A stretch of DNA of 43,421 bases from a bacterium (GTDB lineage: Bacteria; Patescibacteriota; Minisyncoccia; Ryanbacterales; GWA2-47-10b): contig JAQBTR010000007.1 of NCBI GenBank assembly GCA_027624915.1, positions 1 to 43,421 on the forward strand. Direction: 5' to 3'. A model generated the notes under the pieces. The model searched no databases. It was not told where the DNA came from and saw only the letters and a list, made by a program, of their open reading frames with translations. The position numbers and the translations under genes were made by a program. The first letter of the stretch is position 1. Each line of letters starts with the position of its first letter. Below are positions 1 to 8,221 of this stretch, one piece after another.

Positions 1-3000
1 GAGGAGTTGGTGGAGGTGGGGGTGGTTGATTGCCAGATGGAGGAGGTGGAGGTGGTTGGTTACCGGCTGGTGGGGGCGGAGAACCACCGCTTGTATTACA
101 AGCAGCAGACTCGAGTGCAACATACTGTGTGCCACTAGGTGACCTCGAGACAGAAACTGCAGTCCAACCGCTAACACCATTATCCCAAGATATTTCATAC
201 CAAAGATATTGTGAGTCGCCAGATCCATTTCGTTCTGACCTATCTGAAATTACCCTTCCTCGTACATGCCTTTGAGCCTCTCCAACTTTAGTCGCCGAAA
301 TGTTCGGATTTTGACGAACATTTCTATCAGATAATGAAACTACTCGATCGCCAGCTCTAAAATTCAACGTGCCAACCGGATCCGATGGAAAACGACCATT
401 TTCACGACATTGTCCTGGTTGTAGAGGTGGATTACCTGATGGTGGAGGTGGTGGTGGAGGGCCTGAAGTATCAATTGCTTGACACTGATTACGTCCAACA
501 ACTAAATCTGCGTTTGGATCTGGATGTGGGGTGAAGTCGCATGTGCCTAAATACGCATATGGTCTAGGGCCCGCTTCGCCAATTGCATAGGCAGGACTCC
601 CACCACCACTCCAACCGCGTACATCAGGAATACATGTATACGGATTTTGATTAACAACTCGTCCCGGTCTACTGCCATCTGGATTAGCCCCTGCCGGAGC
701 TGACCACCAACCTCGATCGAGACCCATGAGTTGAGTATTTGGATCATAACCAGTACTCATACAACCGGGTACTATGCCTGGACTATTAATAAGTTCTTCA
801 GGGGTTAGATATGTATCCAAGAATTCTTCAGGAATATAATCTGCTTGATGTGACGGTATCCCAAGATATTTGTATGGTCCTTCTGAATACGCACGTGTCC
901 AAAGCCAACGAGATGCGAAATTAACATCAGTCGTTCCAATACCATTGAGACTCATACCTCTAAGCCAATTAGGGTTCCACGCTTCGATTACTAACTTCAA
1001 ACCCTTTTGGTTTATATCCCTATCAATAGCTGGGTTAGGACTACTTGGACCCGTTTGAACTCCCCCAGCATCAATCGGCCAATCATATTTACCATTACAC
1101 CCACCGGCCGTAATACCACCTGCTGGCAAGTTATGAATATTGCACGCATGGTATGGACCCCATTCATTGATACTGATACCTCCTACTCCTCCCCAATTTA
1201 CTTTTGTTGGGTCAAAACCAGCTGGACAAAACTTAGCTATATATGCATCCCGGGCGGCCGCAGAACAACCGGTTGTCCCCCCTTGTCTAATTAAAAGATT
1301 TGCATCATCGCATGCATTAATAAAATCATTACAAAGTGAAACAACGTAATTTCCTGGTTTAGTAAGACGAGCTGTTGATACTGGACTGTCTGGTGGGTCA
1401 AATGTGACACTCCCACCATCTGGTCCACTTTTCATCCGCCACACAACTGGGATACCAGTTGGTGGATTAGTCCATCCGTTAAGTCGTGCCAATAAAGTAT
1501 CTCCCGCCCTATACGAGCCAGATACATCTGGTCCAGCATTAATTACTGTTTCAATATTTGGTGCCCCTTCGGGCTTCAAAAAATCATCAGCAACCCAACC
1601 GTCTGCACCGCCATCAAAATCTACCCACCACCACCAATAGTTACTTGTTGTCCGTATCAACTGTCCCCATATGGGGCCAAACAAAAGCTGCCCACTAGCA
1701 TTAGCCGATTGTCCTCCAGATGCATCACCACCTGGATCCTTTCTAACGTTTACATTATCGTTCGTCTGTACCCTCATTCCAACTCTCAAATTTCCAGTAT
1801 AATTTTGTGGAGGAGGTGGAGGTGTTCCAACAGGAGGTGGCGGAAGACCTGGTGGAGGTGGAGGTACTCCTGGCGGTGGCTCAACTGGCGTTGTACCCCC
1901 CGCAAGACACATTAAACTTGGGTCAGTGTTTTGTCCTACACAAACCGACCCCCCAGGACATGCAATACTAGCCGAGTAACAATAATTACCTAACCCGTCT
2001 CCATTATTGTCTTGATATTTACAAAGTCTTATACCGTTGTTGCTACAGGAATAGATGCCTGCTTCTGATATTGAACATGCGCCAAAATTACAAACTTCTG
2101 AACCTGCGGGAGCTGGTGGATTAACCTCTGGATTTGGTTTTAACCTAAACCAAATATCAGTATACCCACTATTAACAGTTACATTAGCTGTAGCGCCAGG
2201 CTGCCAACTACCAGAGGAGTGACAACCAACCCCATTGGAACAAACGGAATGTTCAGCAGATAAGTATCCGGGACTAGGAATATCAACAGTTACATTATAA
2301 CTACCTGGATTAAGTGCTCCTTCTGACCAATCTGGATTAGCGTATGATTGTTTGTTGGTTGGTCCAACAATCGTAATTGTTGTTGTTATACCGACAGATG
2401 AATTGTCTGCACGAATTACGAGGCCCTGCATTCCAACTACAATATTTGCCGAAGGTGGTGGAGGTGGAGGTGGTGGAGGTTGGTTACCTGAGGGTGGTGG
2501 GGGTGGTGGAAGAGGTCCTCCAGTACAGTATGCTGGGTTGTTTGAGTTTTTGGCTTGATATGTAATAGTATCTGATTCTTGCCCAGCGATACGAATTTTA
2601 TACTTATACGTTGCACCATCACAAAGTGCTGTTGCGGCTGTTGCTTGCCATGCCCCATTACCATCACCGCCAGTAACCGTAACGCCAGTAGTCCAACCAC
2701 CAAAGTTACTGTTCCGGTCAGAAAGATTTACGTCAACTGGACTGTTGGGATAGTTACTCGTTATAATTATTCTAAACTGCTGCCCCGCGACAACCGTTGT
2801 CGGATCAATACGGGTGAATGGCTTATCACCTCGAACATTCACAACAATCGATGCTATGTCATGATCACCAAAAATATTTATATCAAGAATAATGCCATAC
2901 GCACCAGGCTTACTAAAACTCAAGGTGGCGGTTTTATTATTCCCTGATGTATTAATGTTTACGCCACTCTGGTTAGTTAATTCATACCATGTAGCAACAC

Positions 3001-3187
3001 CAAGGAGTGCCTGGTCTATGTTTGCTGTAAGAACAACCGGCTCCCCAAGATTAACCGTTATATCATTATTTGGTGAAATTTTTGCAAAACCAGCTGATCC
3101 AACACTATATGCAAATGCACTACTAGCAAATGCCAAAAATCCAACTCCTATAATCGACCCGAAAAGTACCTTTGAGAATCTACTCAT
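1..3187 (-). CDS. giant secreted modular protein with SH3b-like domains and polyproline linkers (3' end beyond window)
   Basis: Reading the minus strand from the ATG at 3185-3187, I translated 1062 codons to the left edge without a stop, so the C-terminus is missing. The N-terminus is a classical signal peptide (about residues 1-26, ending SSAFA). After it come an Ig/PEGA-like beta region (about 250-350), a cysteine module (about 360-425) shared with the two genes upstream, an SH3b-like domain (about 463-537, with NVNVRKDPGG and DGWVADDFL), an Ig-like segment (538-635), a Trp/Cys-rich part, a second SH3b-like domain (about 925-1020) and at least four polyproline linkers such as PPPPPSGNQPP. 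No catalytic motif is visible. The product is probably extracellular or wall-associated; binding or adhesion is inference. A terminator at 3275-3306 separates it from the 1233-aa gene, so it probably has its own promoter in 3188-3274, where I could not find a convincing -35/-10 pair. Confidence 0.85.
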   Translation of the reverse strand, partial: MSRFSKVLFGSIIGVGFLAFASSAFAYSVGSAGFAKISPNNDITVNLGEPVVLTANIDQALLGVATWYELTNQSGVNINTSGNNKTATLSFSKPGAYGIILDINIFGDHDIASIVVNVRGDKPFTRIDPTTVVAGQQFRIIITSNYPNSPVDVNLSDRNSNFGGWTTGVTVTGGDGNGAWQATAATALCDGATYKYKIRIAGQESDTITYQAKNSNNPAYCTGGPLPPPPPPSGNQPPPPPPPPPSANIVVGMQGLVIRADNSSVGITTTITIVGPTNKQSYANPDWSEGALNPGSYNVTVDIPSPGYLSAEHSVCSNGVGCHSSGSWQPGATANVTVNSGYTDIWFRLKPNPEVNPPAPAGSEVCNFGACSISEAGIYSCSNNGIRLCKYQDNNGDGLGNYCYSASIACPGGSVCVGQNTDPSLMCLAGGTTPVEPPPGVPPPPPGLPPPPVGTPPPPPQNYTGNLRVGMRVQTNDNVNVRKDPGGDASGGQSANASGQLLFGPIWGQLIRTTSNYWWWWVDFDGGADGWVADDFLKPEGAPNIETVINAGPDVSGSYRAGDTLLARLNGWTNPPTGIPVVWRMKSGPDGGSVTFDPPDSPVSTARLTKPGNYVVSLCNDFINACDDANLLIRQGGTTGCSAAARDAYIAKFCPAGFDPTKVNWGGVGGISINEWGPYHACNIHNLPAGGITAGGCNGKYDWPIDAGGVQTGPSSPNPAIDRDINQKGLKLVIEAWNPNWLRGMSLNGIGTTDVNFASRWLWTRAYSEGPYKYLGIPSHQADYIPEEFLDTYLTPEELINSPGIVPGCMSTGYDPNTQLMGLDRGWWSAPAGANPDGSRPGRVVNQNPYTCIPDVRGWSGGGSPAYAIGEAGPRPYAYLGTCDFTPHPDPNADLVVGRNQCQAIDTSGPPPPPPPSGNPPLQPGQCRENGRFPSDPVGTLNFRAGDRVVSLSDRNVRQNPNISATKVGEAQRHVRGRVISDRSERNGSGDSQYLWYEISWDNGVSGWTAVSVSRSPSGTQYVALESAACNTSGGSPPPPAGNQPPPPPPSGNQPPPPPPTP

Positions 3188-3274
3188 GAATTAAATATAA
3201 AAATAGTAATGAATGGTTCTGTGACCACTATAATTAGTATAGGACGTACACGACCATATGGCTTGTGTATAACA

Positions 3275-3306
3275 AAAACCGCCCCGCTATTAGCAGGGGC
3301 GGTTTT
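3275..3306 (-). terminator. Rho-independent terminator of the 1233-aa secreted protein gene
   Basis: Arms AAAACCGCCCC (3275-3285) and GGGGCGGTTTT (3296-3306) form an 11-bp GC-rich stem. On the minus strand it is followed by a T run. It lies just after the stop codon at 3315. Confidence 0.85.
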
Positions 3307-3314
3307 GTTATTTA

Positions 3315-6300
3315 CTAGTTAGTGTCCAATAGATTTCGTAAATCTTCGAGGCTAGAACGTAGACCATCGAGAATGTTTGCTGTGTTTACTGTTCTTGGAG
3401 CTGATACATGACCCGCTGGGTCAATAACATCAACAAATACATGAGTGGCAGAAGAGGTTGTCTCTGAATCAGGTAAGCTCGAAGGACGCCATTCACAAAG
3501 AACAACATACACAGAGTTTCTACTTGGAGTTACAACAAGCTCTCCGTTGGGGCCATAGTCACCATATTGTCCTGAACCATTTTTTTGATATACAGCCCAC
3601 TGCGACGTTCCTTCTGTGAGGGTACAGAATTTTAATCTTTCTGGTGCCTGAGCGGTCCAACCAACACGCACTGACTCTCCTCGATTGATGGTTAGCTTAT
3701 TGTTTCGTGGAGTAAAACCTCCTCCAGATAGTGGCGTTTCATTCATTTTTGATACACCAACGGTAATCCGCGGAACATCGCCCTGCTGTGAAGCGTTATA
3801 AAATCGAGTACCACCACATGCCGGACATGCAATCATATAATTGTAATAATATTCTGATTTAGGCTCTGGTGCTGTAAGTCCAGTTACTTCAGCTATGTAT
3901 ATACCTGGTCGTGCTTGAGAGTAACGTTCATCGCCAACGCCTTGCCACTCCTCGATTAGACACCCAGGAAAATGACCCAAACAACTCTCAATCTGTAAAC
4001 CACTTCCTGGTGGTGGTATAACCGTCATATACCTAGATGACTGTGGATGACCAACGCCCCCAACGTCTGTACGTGTTTGAAACCCAAAACCGCTTCGCGA
4101 TCCCGGAACTGGATTTAATGTGTTACAACGAAAATCACTAGGAGCACATATACTTTCTTGCGGAAATACTGGTCGGTATATTTCTTCTCGAGCATCGGCG
4201 CACCATGTATGCTTTTCACCTATTTCCAAATATTCGCGAGCAAACCCCGTAATCCACTCGCCAAAATATCCAGCCTTCCATCCTGTCGCCCACGATATGA
4301 TTCGTGTGCTTGGATACCCCGAGCAGTCTTCTCGTACCAAGTTTGGATTTCCAACTCGAATTTTAACCATGTCACTTTCAGGGCCAAACCAATCATAAAA
4401 TCCCCATTTCATGCGGACTGCAAAATTATATTCTCCATCTACCGGAGCACGAAGATTCAAAGGAATTGTTATTTCTTCACCTGGTGCTACTGTCTTTGGT
4501 AATTTGACTGGAAGTTGAGGTCTATCAAACTGACCATCATTAATGTAATGCATCCAGTTAGCTTCCAAATCAATGAATGGAGGGGTGTCTACCGTAACCG
4601 GGTTAAGATCATCGTGGTCCCAACTTTCGGTGCCTATATTTTTAAACGTAACTGTACCTGTAAATACTTCGTCAGCGCCAACGCTTGTCGGAAGATTAAT
4701 ACTAATAAACTCTGCTTCATATCCTGGCTTCTTATTTTCACTGGCATATTCCTGTTGTCGCAAAAGTAATCGAGAATCTATTGCAATCCAATTTGGACGC
4801 TGACGAAGGAGCCATTTGTTTTCTTCTGGCATGAGTTTTATAAACTCCTCTGCAACATATCCATCTGTTCCTGTTTCAAAATCAACAAAGTACCAATCAA
4901 ATGCAGCACCATTGGCGGGTCCCGCATGAATCACACCACGAATACCATCGACTTGAGTACCGACGGCATTGCCGTCCGGTGCGTTTCTTACAGTGAGTCC
5001 GCTTCCTCCAGTAGTTGGAGTTACATACGCTCCAAGAAAAAACTCTTCTTCGACTGGTGGAGGTGGCGGTGGAGTAGCTCCACCACACGAAACAAGAAAG
5101 CTACTAGCAACCCAACCATCAGGTCCAGAATTAAAATCTACTTCGCGCCAAACGTGTCCTCCTGTCGTTTGCGGACCATCAGTCACCGTCCCCTCTGTGT
5201 TGTGTAGTTGAGAACCGATACGGTTACCGTTTGCTGTACCACGTACATTAAGACTTGTCGCAGCATTTGTATTTACTCGCACACAACTACCAATACCGAT
5301 CTGTCCAGCTGGAGGTGGTGGAGGAGGAGTAGGTCCTTGTGGTGGAGGTAGTGCACCACCTCCAGAACATAGCTGGCCTGCACTAGCTGCACTACCAACA
5401 GAGCCATTACAACTTCCACCAGCTGGACAAGAGATTGGGGGTGACCAACACCATTCAAGAACTCCATCAAAGTTTTGATCAAAAGCTACACAGGTCTTGA
5501 AAGTACTTCCGTTAGCACACTCGGCATTTCCTGCCTGACTCTGGCTACAAGTTCCATATCCACACGCACCAACATTACCACCTGACGGAGGTGGATTCAC
5601 AGTTGATGGGGATGGCGGTGGAGGTGGTTGTTGCCCAGGAGGGCCACCGTCTACACATTTATTTGGCTCTGGGTGACAATCACATGACGGTCTCGTCCAC
5701 GGTCCTACAGGAGATGTAATGACCGAGCCATCCGGATTAAACTCGTTGCATCCACATGCAGAGTTGTACCATCCACCTACTCCAGAAATGTAAGCTGGTT
5801 GTGTAAGTGGATTTGGACATTGTCGTTTGATTTCTTGTTCTTCACAGAAGTTTGAATTTGGTGAACATTCGCAAGGTCCTCGAACGGTATTATTGATTGC
5901 ATAACCACCTGATTCAGTCCAATAAAAACACGATGAGCAGCTAAGGTTTGGTTCGTCTAAATACCAACCACCATCAGTACTATCCCAAAGATCTGTAGAC
6001 GCACCAAATGTACTACAGTTTGGCGTATCTGTTTTTATGAATGAACCGTCCACCTCTGCTAACCAATAGTTTTCGTTCTTGCCCCACTCTCGAACTTCCC
6101 ACCACCAATATCCATCCAAATATGTATGATGGAGACTTACAAGACGAGCTGGACGATTAGCATTTGATAAACGAATGATGTTATCGCCGATACCTGGAGA
6201 CCTACGAGTATTAAATCCGTACACAGTTGTTATAAAATCTCCTTGAGCAAACGGGCCATTATACGTCGTTGGGACTGTGCCGGAAGGTGGGGGTGGCTGT

Positions 6301-7016
6301 TGTCCCCCACTACAATTTGCTGGTGTTATGCCTAGTGCAAAATTACTTTGAAACTGACCACATCCATTGCTATTACAAGCTCGTACTTTGTATCTGTGAG
6401 AAGACCCATTTACTACACCACGATCAGAAAATGATGTGGCTGTTGGTCTGCTAACTTCTGCATACGGAGTAACGCTATCGTCAGGCTTTCTGTGTAATTC
6501 ATATCGGGTTGCTCCTGTTACTACGCTCCAAGACACATCAACTTTTGATTCATTGTTGCCGGCGCACTGCCCACTTGCACTTAGGTTTGCTGGGATTGAA
6601 AGTGTTACAGGAGATGGAGGTGGTGGTGGTGTTACTGGGTCTGCGTATTTAAAAATTACCCTTTTTATTTTTCCAGATTCTACACTAACATTCTTGGTAC
6701 AGTTTGAATCGTTGCACGTGACCGCACGAAAATTATCTGGCTCACATGGAGTACCAGAAAGATATGAACACTCACCTACGCTTGCAGCAGTATTGGGCGT
6801 TACATATACAGAATGCGTGCCGTTTGCGCGACTCAGATATATTACAGAGCATCCACTTTTCTTGACAGTGTCCTGGCTCTCCCAAATTCTACCTTCCGGA
6901 CAGTTACCCTCTGTCATATATTGTCGATCTACTCTAAGACCCCCAACAGCTAAAGCCGTATGTGCCAAACCTAAAAATAGAGTAACTCCTACTACTAAAG
7001 TGAGTGCTTTTCGCAT
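3315..7016 (-). CDS. secreted multidomain surface protein: FN3, three SH3b-like, cysteine module, NBR1-Ig-like
   Basis: A 1233-residue exported protein with a signal peptide (1-23, ending HTALA). Visible parts in order: a small Cys-rich head; a fibronectin-III-like domain (about 140-235, VDVSWSVVTGATRYELHR); an SH3b-like domain (250-330); a Cys/Trp module containing GVGGWYNSACGC (about 405-455); a cysteine module (482-550, ACGYGTCSQS to CPAGGSC); SH3b-like domains at about 571-644 (TSLNVRGTANG, DGWVASSFL) and 659-729; a segment resembling the NBR1 central Ig domain (about 765-885, TVTFKNIGTESW and later a Gly-x-Tyr); and Ig-like beta regions to the end. Linkers are polyproline. There is no sortase motif or C-terminal membrane anchor. 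SH3b and FN3 domains usually bind wall or glycan; no enzyme domain is present. A -10 box TATACT lies 6 bases before the ATG. It follows the 360-aa paralog at 7067-8149 by 50 bp. Confidence 0.9.
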   Translation of the reverse strand: MRKALTLVVGVTLFLGLAHTALAVGGLRVDRQYMTEGNCPEGRIWESQDTVKKSGCSVIYLSRANGTHSVYVTPNTAASVGECSYLSGTPCEPDNFRAVTCNDSNCTKNVSVESGKIKRVIFKYADPVTPPPPPSPVTLSIPANLSASGQCAGNNESKVDVSWSVVTGATRYELHRKPDDSVTPYAEVSRPTATSFSDRGVVNGSSHRYKVRACNSNGCGQFQSNFALGITPANCSGGQQPPPPSGTVPTTYNGPFAQGDFITTVYGFNTRRSPGIGDNIIRLSNANRPARLVSLHHTYLDGYWWWEVREWGKNENYWLAEVDGSFIKTDTPNCSTFGASTDLWDSTDGGWYLDEPNLSCSSCFYWTESGGYAINNTVRGPCECSPNSNFCEEQEIKRQCPNPLTQPAYISGVGGWYNSACGCNEFNPDGSVITSPVGPWTRPSCDCHPEPNKCVDGGPPGQQPPPPPSPSTVNPPPSGGNVGACGYGTCSQSQAGNAECANGSTFKTCVAFDQNFDGVLEWCWSPPISCPAGGSCNGSVGSAASAGQLCSGGGALPPPQGPTPPPPPPAGQIGIGSCVRVNTNAATSLNVRGTANGNRIGSQLHNTEGTVTDGPQTTGGHVWREVDFNSGPDGWVASSFLVSCGGATPPPPPPVEEEFFLGAYVTPTTGGSGLTVRNAPDGNAVGTQVDGIRGVIHAGPANGAAFDWYFVDFETGTDGYVAEEFIKLMPEENKWLLRQRPNWIAIDSRLLLRQQEYASENKKPGYEAEFISINLPTSVGADEVFTGTVTFKNIGTESWDHDDLNPVTVDTPPFIDLEANWMHYINDGQFDRPQLPVKLPKTVAPGEEITIPLNLRAPVDGEYNFAVRMKWGFYDWFGPESDMVKIRVGNPNLVREDCSGYPSTRIISWATGWKAGYFGEWITGFAREYLEIGEKHTWCADAREEIYRPVFPQESICAPSDFRCNTLNPVPGSRSGFGFQTRTDVGGVGHPQSSRYMTVIPPPGSGLQIESCLGHFPGCLIEEWQGVGDERYSQARPGIYIAEVTGLTAPEPKSEYYYNYMIACPACGGTRFYNASQQGDVPRITVGVSKMNETPLSGGGFTPRNNKLTINRGESVRVGWTAQAPERLKFCTLTEGTSQWAVYQKNGSGQYGDYGPNGELVVTPSRNSVYVVLCEWRPSSLPDSETTSSATHVFVDVIDPAGHVSAPRTVNTANILDGLRSSLEDLRNLLDTN

Positions 7017-7066
7017 GTTTCTAGTATATAACTAATATGACTTTTTTGATGTGTACAAAAATATCT

Positions 7067-8149
7067 CTATTGACTACATAATCTCAAGTATGTATCTGTC
7101 GCCCATCCGTCTGGGTCGGAATCAAAATTGATATCCCACCATGTATAGCCTGAAGCTGTCGTAGGTCCACCAGTGACCGTTCCTTGTGAACCGGTTGGTT
7201 GTGAACCACGAATATTATTTCCGATTGCAGCAGCTGAACGTACGTTGAGACTTGTTTCGTCTCCTGTATCAACCTCAACACAACTATTGATACCAATCTG
7301 ACCTGATGGTGGCGGTGGAGGTTGTGAACCGCATGACCTAATATATTCACCTACAACCCATCCATCCGGATTTTGATTAAAATCAACATTCCACCATGTA
7401 TATCCATTTCCGATTTGAGGACCGTTTGTGACAGTTCCTGTAACACCAGTTGGATGGGCACCAAGTACATTATTGCCTAAAGAAGCTACGGACCGAACAT
7501 TGAGACTTGTTTCGTCTCCCGTGTTTACACGAACACAGGAGCCGATACCAATCTGACCTGATGGTGGCGGAGGGGGTGGAGGTGGCGGTGGGCCAGCGGG
7601 AGGTGGTGGGGGTGGCGGAAGCGAACCAACCTGACAAGAAATCAAACTTGGGCTACAAGAACATGGTTGCTCGACCCCATCTCCAGCATATCTACCAAGC
7701 CCGTCCCAAAGATGACATCCACAACTAGATTGATACCAACCGCCAACACCAGCTACCCATAGATTGTCTTCATTAGCACACTCTCCTTCACCAGCTAGTG
7801 GCGGAGGGGGTGGAGGTGGCTGTTGTGGTGGTGGAGGAAGAACTGGCTGTTGCGCACAACCAGGAAAACCACCACTGCCAACATTCTGACACAAACTTCC
7901 AACAGGACACATAATAGTATTTGTCCAACAAATATCTTGATCTAAATCGCCGTCTGGATCCTCAGACACACAAATACGAAGGCCATTGCCATTACACTGG
8001 ATTGTTCCGATTTGACTGAATGTGCACGGTCCGTGCTCACACGTATACGGAAGATCGACTATTGTGGGTGGCGGTGGAGTTTGAGCAAAGGCTACGTATG
8101 CAAAAATTGACCCAAAAATAACGCTAAAAAACTTTATATACGTATACAT
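7067..8149 (-). CDS. secreted protein with cysteine module and two tandem SH3b-like domains
   Basis: I chose the ATG at 8149 (360 aa) because it begins a clean signal peptide (MYTYIKFFSVIFGSIFAYVA, cut near FAQ). A start at 8194 would add 15 residues in front of it. The mature part holds a cysteine module (about 35-98; CEHGPCTFSQ to CPVGSLCQ), a Trp/Cys module (about 125-166; GVGGWYQSSCGC), and two SH3b-like domains (about 195-275 and 280-360) sharing GDETSLNVRS and a WW[ND][VI][ND]F core followed by DPDGW or NPDGW. The protein ends right after the second SH3b. Polyproline linkers separate the blocks. It is the smallest of three adjacent paralogous architectures and shows their minimal plan. 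Export and surface binding are inferred from the family; the ligand is unknown. Confidence 0.87.
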   Translation of the reverse strand: MYTYIKFFSVIFGSIFAYVAFAQTPPPPTIVDLPYTCEHGPCTFSQIGTIQCNGNGLRICVSEDPDGDLDQDICWTNTIMCPVGSLCQNVGSGGFPGCAQQPVLPPPPQQPPPPPPPLAGEGECANEDNLWVAGVGGWYQSSCGCHLWDGLGRYAGDGVEQPCSCSPSLISCQVGSLPPPPPPPAGPPPPPPPPPPSGQIGIGSCVRVNTGDETSLNVRSVASLGNNVLGAHPTGVTGTVTNGPQIGNGYTWWNVDFNQNPDGWVVGEYIRSCGSQPPPPPSGQIGINSCVEVDTGDETSLNVRSAAAIGNNIRGSQPTGSQGTVTGGPTTASGYTWWDINFDSDPDGWATDTYLRLCSQ

Positions 8150-8221
8150 GAAAATAGAATACAGCCTTATAATAGCTGTATTTATTGTACCCATCTACCC
8201 TAGGATTGTATTGTGTATAAA

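Noticed and set aside
6436-7035. 199-codon plus-strand open frame
   Set aside because: It lies entirely opposite the well-supported 1233-aa gene, whose signal peptide and domains are clear.
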